A stretch of 64,000 nt of DNA from the NCBI GenBank assembly GCA_001767455.1, contig MELC01000030.1, positions 232,221 through 296,220 of the forward strand, in the 5' to 3' direction. Of the stretch, positions 16,128-26,008 are shown one piece after another. Every line of letters starts with the position of its first letter. The first letter of the stretch is position 1. This DNA comes from Acidobacteria bacterium RIFCSPLOWO2_12_FULL_66_21. GTDB taxonomy: Bacteria > Acidobacteriota > Vicinamibacteria > Vicinamibacterales > 2-12-FULL-66-21. Under the pieces are notes generated by a model. It saw only the letters and a program-made list of their open reading frames with translations, had not been told where the DNA came from and did no database searches. A program made the position numbers and the translations under genes.

Positions 16128-19106
16128 ATGTCTTTCCTCGATCGTTTCAAGTCCCAGCCCCGGTGGAAGCACGCGGATCCGGCGATTCGCGCGGCGGCCG
16201 TCGCGGAAATCCCAGACGAACCCGCGGGCGACGAAGTCCTGCTCGAGCTCGCGTCGAGCGACGAGGACGTCCGCGTGCGCAGAGCCGCCGGCGAGCGCGT
16301 CCGCGACGTCGAAGCGCTCGTGCGTCTCGCGCGGACGGAAGCGGACGCGGACCTGCGCCGCGAGCTCGGCGAGCGGCTTGTGGTCGTCGCGGTGGAGGGT
16401 CCGGAGGCGGACGCCGCCAGGGCGCTCGACGGACTGAACGATCAGAAGCAGTACGCGGCCATCGCGCGATCGTCGGCGCACGACACGATTCGCACGGCGG
16501 CGCTCGGGCGGGTGCACGACAGCAAGGCGCTTGGCGGCATAGCCAGGCACGCGACGGATCCGCAGACGGCGCTCGACGCCGTCGCGCGCCTCGCCGACCC
16601 GGCGGAGCTGCTGAATGTCGCGCTGAAGACGGACCACAAGGACGCCGGGGTCGCGGCCCTGGAAAAGGCCGCCGAGGCGGCGGCCGGTGACGCACGCGAG
16701 ATGCTCGAAACCGTTGCATCGCGGGCGAAGAACAAAGCGGTTTCGAGGCGCGCGCGGGCGATGATACAAGCAATCGAAGAAACGGAAGCGGCGCGGAAGA
16801 TCGCGCTCGATGGATGGCAGCGGCGCGTCGCGGGCGTGATGGCGAAGGTGGAAGCCATCGCGGCGGCCCCGGCCGGGCTCACTGCACGCGAGGAGCTCGA
16901 CGCCGCCGAGTCGGAATGGCGCGAAGTCGCGGCGGCTGGCGCCTTCGAGCTGGATCCCGACACGGCCGCGAGGTTCGGCGCGCTGGCCGACGCCGCACGC
17001 GGGGCGATTGCCGAGCACGAGCGCAGCGTCGCGGAGGAGCGCGCGGCGTCGGAACGCCGCGACGCGCTGCGGGCCGCGCGGACGGCGCTCGTCGAGCGCG
17101 TGGACGCCGCGCGCGGCGACGATCTGCTCGATGCCGTGTCGCAGGCTCGAACGGAATGGGCGGCGCTCGCGGATCCGAGCGGGCCGGGAGCCGACGACGA
17201 GCGGGCCGCGGCCGGGTTCGAGCAGGCGGGCCGCCGCGCGGAAGAGCGGCATCACAAGCGCGAGGAGATCCAGCGTGTCAACGCGCGCCTTCTGGAGCTC
17301 TCGACGGAAGCGGAACAGATCACGAGCGCCGAGGAGCTGTCGGAGGAGCGCTGGACGGCGGTCAGCGAGGAGTGGCGATCGCTGCTGCCGCAGTCCGACG
17401 GCCTGGACCCGGCGGCGACCGAGCGGTACGCCGCCGCCGAGGGGCGACTTGCGCAGCGGGCCGAGGAGCGTCGCGCCGCGGCTGAACGCGCACGCCGTCA
17501 GCACGTCCAGCGAATCGAGCAGCTGATCGATCGCGTCGCCAGACGGGCCGTGGCGGAAGATCTGACGCTGCGGGAGGCGGATCGCCTGACGCGCGAGCTG
17601 CGCACGGCCATCGAGGCCCCCATCGACCTGCAGGACCGCGAGCGCCAGACGCTGCTCGATCGGCTGAAGGCGGCGCAGACCGCCCTCGGCCCGAAGCTCC
17701 ACGAGCTTCGTGAGATGGACGAGTGGAAGCGGTTCGCGAACGCCGCCGTCCAGGAAGAGCTCATCGCGAAGACCGAAGCGCTCAGGGCGAAGTACGGGTT
17801 CGACAATCCCGAGGGGCCCAAGCCTGAGGATCTCGACAAGGCAGCGCACGAGCTGCACGAGATCCAGGAGCGCTGGAAGCAGGCGGCGGAGGCGCCGCGC
17901 GCGCAGGCGCAGGCGCTGTGGCACCGCTACCGACAGGCCGCCGATCCGGTCCAGGCGAAGGTGCGCGAGTTCTTCGCCGCGCGCAGCGAGGAGCGGAAGG
18001 GCAACCTCGAGCGCAAGCTCGCGATCATCGAGCGCGCCGACGCGCTCGCCGATTCCACCGACTGGGTGAAGACCGCCGAGGAGCTGAAGAAGCTGCAGGC
18101 GGAATGGCAGACGATCGGACCGGTGCCGCGGCAGGACACGCGCGCGACGTGGAAGCGCTTCCGCGAGGCGTGCGATCGCTTCTTCACGCGCCGCAACGCG
18201 GACCTCGCGGAGCGCAAGGAAACCTGGTCGGCCAACCTCGCGAAGAAGGAGGCGCTCTGCGCCCGCGCCGAGGAGCTGTCGCTGTCGACCGAGTGGGATC
18301 GCACGGCGGCCGAAATCCGCCGGCTGCAGGCCGAGTGGAAGACGATCGGTCCGGTGCGCCGCAACAAGTCGGAAGTGATCTGGCAGCGGTTCCGCGCCTC
18401 GTGCGACACGTTCTTCGATCGCTACAAGCGCCGCGACGAGATCGATCTGCAGGTGAAGCAGGCCGATCGTGAAGCGCTCGTCAGCGAGCTCGAGTCGCTC
18501 GTGCCCGCCGAGCGGGCTGACGCGGGAGAAATCCAGGCGCCGGAAGTCGCCGCCGACATCGCGCCCCCCGCGCCCATGCCGGTCGACAACGCGGCGCTGC
18601 TCGAACGTGTGCGCTCGCTGCGCAGCCGGTGGAACCAGACGTCTCCGGCCGTGCGCCAGGGGGCGGATCCGCTCAGCGCGCGGTTCATGGGCGCGCTGGA
18701 GCGCCTGATGGCGGCCTATCCCGAGGCGTTCCACGGCACCGAGCTCGACGCCGAGGGTAACCGCCAGAAAATGGAAAAGCTCTGTGAGAAGGTCGAGGGC
18801 TTCCTGAAGGGCGTGGCGGCGCCCGCGAGCGGGTCGCAGGCGCTCGCCGAGATGCTCCGCGAGGCGCTGGCCGCCAACACCATCGGCGGGCGCGCCGGCG
18901 AAGAGTCCAAGTGGCGCGCGATGGGCGAAGACGTGCGTCAGGTCCAGGCATCGTGGAACCGGCTGGGGCCGGTTCCGGGCGAAGCGGGCCGCCAGCTCAC
19001 CGAGCGCTTCCACCGCGCGTGCAGCCGGTTCTTCGATCAGTACCGCCGCCACGTCCCGCCGGCCGCACAGCCGCAGCGCGGAGGACGGCCGGTCGGGGTC
19101 CGGTAG
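16128..19106 (+). CDS. Large DUF349-repeat protein
   Basis: 992 residues from ATG 16128 (MSFLDRFKSQPRWKHADPAI); the open frame extends upstream but is not protein-like. The N-terminal 200 residues form HEAT-like helices. The rest is highly charged and helical, with several DUF349 modules of about 70 residues recognisable by W-x-x-(I/L)GPV...W-x-RFR-x-x-x-D-x-FF, e.g. EWQTIGPVPRQDTRATWKRF and EWKTIGPVRRNKSEVIWQRF, and a last one near the C-terminus (SWNRLGPVPGEAGRQLTERF). DUF349 proteins are of unknown function; one family member is linked to coiled-coil assemblies. It is cytoplasmic and monocistronic. Confidence 0.88.
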   Translation: MSFLDRFKSQPRWKHADPAIRAAAVAEIPDEPAGDEVLLELASSDEDVRVRRAAGERVRDVEALVRLARTEADADLRRELGERLVVVAVEGPEADAARALDGLNDQKQYAAIARSSAHDTIRTAALGRVHDSKALGGIARHATDPQTALDAVARLADPAELLNVALKTDHKDAGVAALEKAAEAAAGDAREMLETVASRAKNKAVSRRARAMIQAIEETEAARKIALDGWQRRVAGVMAKVEAIAAAPAGLTAREELDAAESEWREVAAAGAFELDPDTAARFGALADAARGAIAEHERSVAEERAASERRDALRAARTALVERVDAARGDDLLDAVSQARTEWAALADPSGPGADDERAAAGFEQAGRRAEERHHKREEIQRVNARLLELSTEAEQITSAEELSEERWTAVSEEWRSLLPQSDGLDPAATERYAAAEGRLAQRAEERRAAAERARRQHVQRIEQLIDRVARRAVAEDLTLREADRLTRELRTAIEAPIDLQDRERQTLLDRLKAAQTALGPKLHELREMDEWKRFANAAVQEELIAKTEALRAKYGFDNPEGPKPEDLDKAAHELHEIQERWKQAAEAPRAQAQALWHRYRQAADPVQAKVREFFAARSEERKGNLERKLAIIERADALADSTDWVKTAEELKKLQAEWQTIGPVPRQDTRATWKRFREACDRFFTRRNADLAERKETWSANLAKKEALCARAEELSLSTEWDRTAAEIRRLQAEWKTIGPVRRNKSEVIWQRFRASCDTFFDRYKRRDEIDLQVKQADREALVSELESLVPAERADAGEIQAPEVAADIAPPAPMPVDNAALLERVRSLRSRWNQTSPAVRQGADPLSARFMGALERLMAAYPEAFHGTELDAEGNRQKMEKLCEKVEGFLKGVAAPASGSQALAEMLREALAANTIGGRAGEESKWRAMGEDVRQVQASWNRLGPVPGEAGRQLTERFHRACSRFFDQYRRHVPPAAQPQRGGRPVGVR

Positions 19107-19111
19107 CGTGG

Positions 19112-19157
19112 CAGCGTGATCCACTGCCTGCTGCCTGCTGCCTACTGCCTACTGACT
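19112..19157. repeat. Second copy of the CAGCGTGATCC + (A/G)CTGCCT heptamer array
   Basis: The flank CAGCGTGATCC followed by ACTGCCT, GCTGCCT, GCTGCCT, ACTGCCT, ACTGACT. The flank and first three units match 13780-13811 exactly, 5 kb away. It separates the convergent DUF349 and amidohydrolase genes. Confidence 0.93.
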
Positions 19158-20899
19158 TAAGATCCTGCGGCCTTGTACACGATCTTGCCGCCGACGATCG
19201 TGTAGGCGACTCGCGCGGTGGGGATCTGATCTTCGGGCACCGTCAGGATGTCCTTCGAGAGGACGACCATGTCCGCGTATTTGCCGGCCTTGAGCGACCC
19301 GCGGCTGCCCTCCTCGAATCCCGCATGTGCCCCTTTGATCGTGTACGACTTCAGCGCCTCGATTCGGCTCATGCGCTGATCCGGGAAGAACACGGTGCCG
19401 TCCTTCAGACGCCGGCTCACGGTCGCATGGTAGCTGGCAATCGGATCGACGTCCTCGACCGGCGCGTCGGTGCCGTTGGTGACGACGGCGCCTGTCTTCA
19501 TCAGTTTCTGCCAGACGTACGCGCCTTCTTCGGCGCGCCGCGGTCCCAGGCGCGCGAGCACGTACGGCGCGTCCGACGTGCAGTGGACGCCCTCCATCGA
19601 CGCGATGACGCCAAGCTGCCCGAACCGCGGAATATCCGCCGGGCTGAGATGCTGCGCGTGCTCGACGCGCCAGCGCAGATCCTTCTTCGTGGGGTTCGCC
19701 TTGAACGCCTGCTCGTAGATGTTCAGCGTCTCGCGGTTCCCCCGATCGCCGATGGCGTGGACGCAGAGCTGATAGTCGTTCGCGATGGCGAGTTTCGCCG
19801 TTTCCGCGATCTCCGCCACGGGCGTCGTGTTCAGTCCCGTGCTGTCCGGCTTGTCCGCGTACGGCTCGAGGAGCCACGCACCATTCGGCCCGAGCGCGCC
19901 GTCGATAGCGCGCTTGATCGCGCGCACGGTGAGATGCGCGGCGCCGTAGTCAATCGTCCGGTACTTCGCGAGCAACGGCGCCTCGCGCTCGTTGCCTTCC
20001 CGCACCATCACCCACAAGCGCACGTTCATCCGCCCCTCGTCGATCAGCGCCTTGATCAGATCGATCGTCGCGAATGAAGAGCCGGCGTCATGAAAGGACG
20101 TGATCCCCTTTGATGTCACTTCCTTGTCAGCGAGTTCGAGGACTTTGCGGTCCCGCGCGGCGGCCTCCTCCGGCGTCGGCCTGGGCTCGCCGGCGCCTCG
20201 GCGAATGAGGCCGGACGCTCTTTCGCGGAGCAGGCCGACCGGATCGCCTGACGCATCCTTCAGGATCTCTCCGCCGGGAGGGTTGGGCGTCGCACGCGTG
20301 ACGCCGGACAGCTCCATCGCCTTGGCGTTCGCGAAACTGGCGTGGCCGCTGGCGTGCGTCAGGATGACCGGATTGTTCGGCGACACCTTGTCGAGCGACG
20401 CGTGCGTCGGGAACCCTTCGACGTTGGGCTGTGGCCTCGACGTCCATTTCTCCTGGTGCCACCCGCGGCCGGTAATCCACTGTCCGGGTTTTGCCTTCTT
20501 CGCGGCCTCGGCCACCTTCGCGACGATCTCGTCCCACGACGCCGTGTTCATGAGCTTGAGCTGCATCTCCGCCTGGCCGATGCCGGTGAAGTGTCCGTGA
20601 CTTTCCGTGAAGCCCGGGATCAGCAGCCGCCCGTTGAGATCGATCACTTGAGTGGCCGGGCCCACGTAGCGCTTGATGTCGTTGGTCGTCCCGATCGCCT
20701 CGATGCGATCGCCGCGGACCGCGACCGCCTGCGCCTCGGGCGCGCCGTCCTCCGCCGTCACGACCTTGCCGTTGGTCAACACAAGGTCCGCCGGCTGCAT
20801 CGGAGCCTGCTGGGGTGCCGCCGGCCCACGTGCCGCAACCACGGCGGCCGTCACGGCCAGAAGCGCGACAACGGTTATGGCGATGGATTTCCGAGTCAC
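19157..20899 (-). CDS. Secreted YtcJ-like amidohydrolase
   Basis: 580 residues with signal peptide (SIAITVVALLAVTAAVVAA). The N-terminal beta domain begins DLVLTNGKVVTAEDG; the metal-binding HxH is H101/H103 in FTESHGHFTG. Further motifs are CVHAIGDRGNRETL, RVEHAQHLS and TNGTDAPVEDVDP, placing it in the amidohydrolase-3 (YtcJ/LAF3-like) family, which hydrolyses C-N bonds in amides or cyclic compounds of unknown identity. It is followed on the same strand by no close gene; the next amidohydrolase upstream (21003-21914) is separated by a heptamer array. Confidence 0.88.
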   Translation of the reverse strand: MTRKSIAITVVALLAVTAAVVAARGPAAPQQAPMQPADLVLTNGKVVTAEDGAPEAQAVAVRGDRIEAIGTTNDIKRYVGPATQVIDLNGRLLIPGFTESHGHFTGIGQAEMQLKLMNTASWDEIVAKVAEAAKKAKPGQWITGRGWHQEKWTSRPQPNVEGFPTHASLDKVSPNNPVILTHASGHASFANAKAMELSGVTRATPNPPGGEILKDASGDPVGLLRERASGLIRRGAGEPRPTPEEAAARDRKVLELADKEVTSKGITSFHDAGSSFATIDLIKALIDEGRMNVRLWVMVREGNEREAPLLAKYRTIDYGAAHLTVRAIKRAIDGALGPNGAWLLEPYADKPDSTGLNTTPVAEIAETAKLAIANDYQLCVHAIGDRGNRETLNIYEQAFKANPTKKDLRWRVEHAQHLSPADIPRFGQLGVIASMEGVHCTSDAPYVLARLGPRRAEEGAYVWQKLMKTGAVVTNGTDAPVEDVDPIASYHATVSRRLKDGTVFFPDQRMSRIEALKSYTIKGAHAGFEEGSRGSLKAGKYADMVVLSKDILTVPEDQIPTARVAYTIVGGKIVYKAAGS

Positions 20900-20933
20900 G
20901 TTATTTTCTCCTTACGATGTCGTTATTCGTTGC

Positions 20934-20988
20934 GCGTTGCTCGTTGCTCGTCCGAGCCCCGAGCCCCGAGCCCCGAGCCCCGAGCCAC
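20934..20988. repeat. Heptamer arrays (TCGTTGC and GAGCCCC units)
   Basis: Two GCGTTGC/TCGTTGC units followed by four GAGCCCC and one GAGCCAC, lying 35 bp upstream of the YtcJ-like start codon. Two unrelated 7-base motifs are again adjacent. Confidence 0.93.
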
Positions 20989-21002
20989 GGCAGCATTCAT
21001 CG

Positions 21003-21914
21003 TCAAGCAAACAACCGATCGAAGTTCCCCGAGAATATCTTCGTGCGATCCGCTTCCGACACGTCCGCCGCGCGGAGCGCCGCCTCCTGCGTCTCGTAGA
21101 TCGGCTGCTGCCACCCGCGCGGGAAGAACGACGAATCGGTGCCGAACAGCAGCCGATCCGCGCCCGTCACGGCCAGCACCTGCCGGAACACGGTCTCGAG
21201 CGTCAGGCCAGCATGGTACTTCATCCACGAGTTCGAGCTCGACGTGTCGAAGTGGATATTCGGGCACTGGTCGGCGGCCATGATGGCCCGCTGGAAGAAA
21301 CCGGCGCCGAAGTGGGGAATGATGACCGGCACCGACGGGTGCCTCGCCGCGGTCGCCGCCAGCGCCAGCGGGTTTCCCAGCCGCAGATCGAACGGCGAGG
21401 CCAGCCCCAGTTTCTTCCTGATGCCGATCGTGAGCACGCCGCAGTGCGCGAACACCGCCAACCCGGCGTCGGCCGCCACCTCGAACACCTCGCGCACCCG
21501 CTCGTCATCCAGTTGGTAACCGTGCATGGCGGGAAAGAGGCAGATGCCGCGCAGCGCCGGGCCGTCGAGGATCCGCGCGAGCCGGGCGCTGACGTCACCG
21601 GCGGCCGGGTTGAACATGAAGAACCCGACGAAGCGCGCCGGATGCCGTACCACGGCGGTCGTGACCGATGCCTCGTCGCCGGGGATGCTGGCAATGAGAA
21701 CGGCACGGGAGACGGCGTGCCGATCGAGCTCGGCGACCCAGCGGTCGGCAAGCGCCTCGGGGCTGCCCGGGTCTTCCCAGCCCACCCGCTCGGCGATCGC
21801 GCGCGCGCGCCCGTCAGCCGGCAGACCGGGGACGTCCGCAGCGAGCAGCTCCAGGAAGCGTCCGGAGACGAAATGGCAATGGGCGTCGCAGACCCGCATT
21901 GGTACGACCGCCAT
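21003..21914 (-). CDS. Amidohydrolase (amidohydro_2, TIM-barrel metal-dependent hydrolase)
   Basis: 303 residues, no signal peptide. DAHCHF (H12, H14) is the N-terminal metal site. HCG, PHFGAGFF and LLFGTDSSF near the C-terminus provide the other metal ligands of the amidohydrolase_2/ACMSD-like barrel. ACMSD-type members are decarboxylases, others hydrolases, so the reaction is not predictable. A second in-frame ATG at 21899 (MRVCDAHCHF) is an equally plausible start. Confidence 0.85.
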   Translation of the reverse strand: MAVVPMRVCDAHCHFVSGRFLELLAADVPGLPADGRARAIAERVGWEDPGSPEALADRWVAELDRHAVSRAVLIASIPGDEASVTTAVVRHPARFVGFFMFNPAAGDVSARLARILDGPALRGICLFPAMHGYQLDDERVREVFEVAADAGLAVFAHCGVLTIGIRKKLGLASPFDLRLGNPLALAATAARHPSVPVIIPHFGAGFFQRAIMAADQCPNIHFDTSSSNSWMKYHAGLTLETVFRQVLAVTGADRLLFGTDSSFFPRGWQQPIYETQEAALRAADVSEADRTKIFSGNFDRLFA

Positions 21915-22112
21915 GATACAAGACCGGGCCGGCTGTGGCAGTCGCTAGCCTCGTGTCCGACGATCAAAGCCATCCTTCGTCCATAACGGCTGTGTCCGCT
22001 CTTTTGCAGAGATGATAGTCCATTACGAATCGACGCCTGTGATCAGTGAACAAGCGGTGATTTGCGCCGGCATGGGCGGCCGCTCACGGCCGGAACGGTC
22101 AGGGCGGGAACG

Positions 22113-22793
22113 CTAGCCGGCGAACTTGTAGCCGAGGCCGTGGACGGTGAGGATGAACTGGGGATGGCGGACGTTGGGCTCTATCTTTTGGCGCAGCCAG
22201 GCGACGTGCACGTCCACCGTGCGCGTGGACGGCATCGCGTTGTAGCCCCAGACCTCGTTGAGGAGCTCCTCGCGTGTCAGCGTCGCGCCGCGGTGCTCGA
22301 TGAAATACTTGAGCAACTGGAACTCCCGCGCGGACACCTCGACGGGCTCGCCGTTCTTCATGACGTCGGCGCGCCTGAAGTCCACGCGCATGTCGCCGAA
22401 CTGGTACCCCTCGGCCGGGTGCGGCGTTGCCGGCGCGCGCCGCAGCTTCGCTTCGATCCGCGCGAGCAGCTCCATCATCTCGAACGGCTTGGTGACGTAG
22501 TCGTCGGCCCCGAGCTTCAACCCGACGACCTTGTCGGTCACCTGCCCGCGCGCGGTGAGCATGATCACGGGCGTCTCGATGCCGCGACGGCGGAGATCGC
22601 GCAGGACGTCGAAGCCGTTGAGCCGCGGCAGCATCACGTCCAGCAGCACGAGGTCGAACGGCTCCTTCGCGGCGCGTTCCAGCCCGCTCTCGCCGTCCGC
22701 GCTCGATTCAACGGCATAGCCTTCCCGGGCCAGCCGGTCGGTCAGCGTCAGCACGAGGCCCGGTTCGTCCTCGACGAGGAGCAGCCGCTTCAC
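22113..22793 (-). CDS. OmpR/PhoB-family response regulator
   Basis: 226 residues. Receiver domain with the acidic pocket (VEDEP), phosphoacceptor D52 in LLLDVMLPRLNG, the conserved Thr in IMLTARG and Lys in VTKPFEMMEL. The C-terminal winged helix begins near FGDMRVDFRRADV and includes REFQLLKYFIEHRG and TVDVHVAWLRQKIE. It overlaps the upstream histidine kinase gene by four bases (ATGA), so the kinase is its partner. The 198 bp before the next gene hold nothing recognised. Confidence 0.95.
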   Translation of the reverse strand: MKRLLLVEDEPGLVLTLTDRLAREGYAVESSADGESGLERAAKEPFDLVLLDVMLPRLNGFDVLRDLRRRGIETPVIMLTARGQVTDKVVGLKLGADDYVTKPFEMMELLARIEAKLRRAPATPHPAEGYQFGDMRVDFRRADVMKNGEPVEVSAREFQLLKYFIEHRGATLTREELLNEVWGYNAMPSTRTVDVHVAWLRQKIEPNVRHPQFILTVHGLGYKFAG

Positions 22794-24730
22794 GTCCGCG
22801 CGTCCGTCTCCCGCGCCATCGGCGCGCGCGATGGGGCCTCCACCTGACGTCCGAGGGGCGGCTCGGCGGCGGCTGGAAGCGTGACCACGAACTCGCTGCC
22901 CCGGCCGGGGACGCTGTGTACGGCGATGCGCCCGGCGTGGGCGCGTACGATCCGCCGCACGAGGCTGAGGCCGAGCCCGGCCCCCTGGATCTGCGCGGCA
23001 ATGACCTCAGGCGCGCGATAGAACGGCTCGAAGATGTGCTTCTGCTCCGCTTCCGGGATGCCGATGCCGCGGTCGGCAATCGTGATCTCGACCTCGCGCG
23101 CCACGTGCCGCGCGCGCACGCCGATCCATCCCGCGCCGGCGCCGTACTTGATGGCGTTGCCGACGAGGTTCTGGATCAGCCGGCGAAGCGCCGGCTCGTC
23201 GCCAAGCACCGGCGGCAGCGACTCGGGGAGATCGAACTCGACGTCCAGGTGGCCTCCGAGGAGCGTCGCGGACTGCGCAGCGACCTCCCGCAACAGCGGA
23301 GCGAGGCCGACGGGCCCGAGCGCGAACCCGCGCTGGCCCGACTCGATGCCGGCGAACTCGAGGATCTGTTCGACCATCTCCGTCAGGCGGCGCCCTTCGT
23401 TGCGCACGAGATCGCCGTACGTGCGAATGCGCTCCTCGTCGTGGACGACGCCGTCCGCGAGGTTGTCGCCGGCGGAGCGAATGACGGCGAGCGGCGTGCG
23501 CAGCTCATGCGATACCGCCGCCACGAATTCCATCCGCTGCCGCGCCAGCTCCTGCGCGCGGCGGGTCGACAGCACGAGCAGTCCCACGCTGGCGCCAAGA
23601 ACGACCAGGATGCTCGTGCTGACGATCAGGTTGCGCCGCCGGACGGCGTTGACCGCGGTCTCGAGCGATCCGGACGGGTGCTTCACCAACAGACGCCAGC
23701 GCGGCGCGCTGCCGCCTGCCAGGCGGCGCGCTGCCGCGCCAAATGCCGCGCCTGCCGAGACAGCGGATTGCTCGGCGGCAGTCTCCTTCTGGAGAATGAT
23801 TGAGAGAGGGGCCGTCGTTCGCATTTCGAACTGGCCTTCCGCCTGCCGCGCCGTAACGCTGCCTCGACCCACCGTCGTCGTGAACGTCGTGAACCGCCTG
23901 ATTTCCGCCGCGACTGTGCCGAAGTCCTGCGCGCGCACCCGGAAGAAGTCCGCCTGTGCGTCCGCCTTCGTGTCCGCGGTCGCCTTCAGCGACGGGGTCG
24001 ACGCGTACACCTCGCCGCCCCTGCGCAGGTTGACGACCGCGAGCTGGTAGTCGAACCCGTCTCCGGTACCGCGGAAGTGCTGCGTCGCGAGCGCCGGCAG
24101 CAGCTCTTTGGCCATGTATTCGCTGTCGAGGGCAATCACCATGAAGGAGAACTGCGGCGCGAAGCGCACGTTCGCCTCTCCTGCGCGATTGGTGACGACC
24201 ACCATCATCATGGGCAGGACGAGCGCGGGCACCCTCTCCCACACGGGAGACGCCATCCGGGTGACGAGGAGGTCATCCCCGGGGCGTGCACTGACAGGCG
24301 TGCCGAACTGCTCGCGCCAATCCGACATGGATGAGGGCCACTCCGCGGTCTCGAGTGCCCGCGACGCTGGATTGAAGCGCTGCAGTCTCAGATCTTCGCC
24401 GGGATCGCGAGAGACCACGTAGATGTCCTTCACGAGGCGAGGAAAACGCGCGGTCGCCTGCCAGCGGTCGTGCCGGACGGCGAGGCGCGAGGCGAGCTCG
24501 TCGTTCGAGGCGGCGCCCTCGGCCTGGAACAGCAGGAAGGCGCGCGTCAGCTCGCGATCGAAATCCTGCGCGAATTCCGACGCGCGTGTCGCCAGTGACG
24601 CGCGCATGCGATCGCGTTCGGCGCTGCTGACCTGGCCGACCCATCGATATTGCAGCGTGGCCAGCAGCACGATCAGTCCGAGCAGTGCAACGGCGACAAC
24701 GACCAACGGCAGGCGGAATCGACCGCGCAT
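22790..24730 (-). CDS. Membrane sensor histidine kinase
   Basis: 646 residues. TM1 is residues 8-26 and TM2 about 367-388, enclosing a large periplasmic sensor region of about 340 residues without a recognised fold. The dimerisation box SHELRTP has H408. The ATPase domain shows NLVGNAIKYG (N box), DRGIGIPEAE (G1) and GAGLGLSLVRRI (G2). It phosphorylates the response regulator encoded downstream (four-base overlap). A -10 hexamer TAGACT ends 6 nt before the ATG, so the pair has its own leaderless promoter even though the MFS gene upstream overlaps its start. The signal is unknown. Confidence 0.94.
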   Translation of the reverse strand: MRGRFRLPLVVVAVALLGLIVLLATLQYRWVGQVSSAERDRMRASLATRASEFAQDFDRELTRAFLLFQAEGAASNDELASRLAVRHDRWQATARFPRLVKDIYVVSRDPGEDLRLQRFNPASRALETAEWPSSMSDWREQFGTPVSARPGDDLLVTRMASPVWERVPALVLPMMMVVVTNRAGEANVRFAPQFSFMVIALDSEYMAKELLPALATQHFRGTGDGFDYQLAVVNLRRGGEVYASTPSLKATADTKADAQADFFRVRAQDFGTVAAEIRRFTTFTTTVGRGSVTARQAEGQFEMRTTAPLSIILQKETAAEQSAVSAGAAFGAAARRLAGGSAPRWRLLVKHPSGSLETAVNAVRRRNLIVSTSILVVLGASVGLLVLSTRRAQELARQRMEFVAAVSHELRTPLAVIRSAGDNLADGVVHDEERIRTYGDLVRNEGRRLTEMVEQILEFAGIESGQRGFALGPVGLAPLLREVAAQSATLLGGHLDVEFDLPESLPPVLGDEPALRRLIQNLVGNAIKYGAGAGWIGVRARHVAREVEITIADRGIGIPEAEQKHIFEPFYRAPEVIAAQIQGAGLGLSLVRRIVRAHAGRIAVHSVPGRGSEFVVTLPAAAEPPLGRQVEAPSRAPMARETDART

Positions 24731-25998
24731 GGGCCGAGTCTAGCACGCGCATTTGCGCCGGGCCGGCAGCCCCCGCAAGGTTTTACGTCCTTAACCTTCT
24801 TCTTCAGTGGTTGCTGATCTTCTGTGTCCTTCCGTGGCACGTTCTTTCGCGGGCCTACCCGGCGGTCCATCACGAGGAAGTACGGCAGCGCAAGCGCGGA
24901 CAGCGTGGCGGCAACGCCGAACGCGCTCGCGAATCCCATGCGCGCGATGAGCCATCCCATGGCCGTGGAGCCGGTGCCGATGCCGGTATCGAAGGCCGCG
25001 AGAATAGCCCCGAAGCCGGCGCCTCGCCGCCCCGGCGAGATGCCCGCCATGATGTAGCCGACGAAGACCGGATACGCTGTGCCAAAGCCGGTCCCGAACA
25101 CGATCGCGGAGACGATCATCCAGCGCAAGGTGCCGCCAATCGCGAGACACGCGAGGCCGGCGGTGATCAGCAGGAGACATGGCACGAACACGCGCCGGTA
25201 GCCAAACCGATCGCCGAGCCGTCCGGACAGCGGCCGCGTCACCAGAATCACGATCGCCAGCATCGTCAGGTAGATGCCTCTCGGCGTGACGCCGCTCGCG
25301 TCCGCGTACATGGCGGCGAAGCTGGTGATGCCGCCGTAGCCGAACGAGTAGAGAAACAGCGACAGCGACAGCGCGAGCACGCGCCACTCGAGCAGGGGGC
25401 CGCGGCGGGCCGGGCTGGCGGCGTGCACGGCGTGCCGCGGGTGCTCCTCCAGGCGCCAGGAGATCGCCAGCATCGCGAGGTTCAGCGCGGCGGCCGACAG
25501 GCAGAGGAATCCCCAGCCCCGCCGGTACATCCAGAACCCCACGCTCGGCGCGATGGTCACGGCCAGCACGGTCGAGAGGCCCCAGTACCCGATCCCCTCG
25601 GCGCGCCTGTGCTCCGGCAGCATGTCGGTCATGTAGGCGGCGGACGCGGAGAGCAGCCCGGACCAGAAGACGCCGTGCACCAGCGCAAGGCCCAGCATCA
25701 CGCGATAGTCGGTCACGACCGCATAGCCGATCGAGAAGAGCGCGAGCGCCAGGCTCGACGTCATCAGGACGCGCCGCTGGCCGACGCGATCGGCGAACGC
25801 GCCGGTGAGGGGGGCCGAGAACGCCGACGCGTAGGTCAGCGCCCCGAGGAACAAGCCTGACGCCGCAGTGGTCCCGCCGAGATCGAGGATGTGGTACGGC
25901 GCGGTCGGGAAGAGCTGAAACGCCGACAGGAAGACGGTGAAGCTGAATCCGCACATCACGAAGAAGCGCGGAGTGAAGAGACGATCGGACGGAGTCAA
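24673..25998 (-). CDS. MFS transporter
   Basis: 441 residues with about 12 membrane helices, beginning MTPSDRLFTPRFFVMCGFSF. It has FADRVGQRR after helix 2 (motif A) and SGRLGDRFGYRRVF in the second half. The start is TTG 25998, ten bases after the stop of the permease gene, so it is probably translated from the same mRNA. After DRRVGPRK the tail (KDTEDQQPLKKKVKDVKPCG...) is encoded by repeat-like intergenic DNA and overlaps the kinase gene by 58 bp, so the ancestral stop was probably lost. Substrate unknown. Confidence 0.85.
   Translation of the reverse strand: MTPSDRLFTPRFFVMCGFSFTVFLSAFQLFPTAPYHILDLGGTTAASGLFLGALTYASAFSAPLTGAFADRVGQRRVLMTSSLALALFSIGYAVVTDYRVMLGLALVHGVFWSGLLSASAAYMTDMLPEHRRAEGIGYWGLSTVLAVTIAPSVGFWMYRRGWGFLCLSAAALNLAMLAISWRLEEHPRHAVHAASPARRGPLLEWRVLALSLSLFLYSFGYGGITSFAAMYADASGVTPRGIYLTMLAIVILVTRPLSGRLGDRFGYRRVFVPCLLLITAGLACLAIGGTLRWMIVSAIVFGTGFGTAYPVFVGYIMAGISPGRRGAGFGAILAAFDTGIGTGSTAMGWLIARMGFASAFGVAATLSALALPYFLVMDRRVGPRKNVPRKDTEDQQPLKKKVKDVKPCGGCRPGANARARLGPCAVDSACRWSLSPLHCSD
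24737..24742 (-). promoter_or_regulatory. -10 hexamer TAGACT of the histidine kinase gene
   Basis: Read on the minus strand, TAGACT ends 6 nt before ATG 24730. It lies within the 3' end of the upstream MFS reading frame. Confidence 0.5.
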
Positions 25999-26008
25999 CT
26001 ATTCAAGG

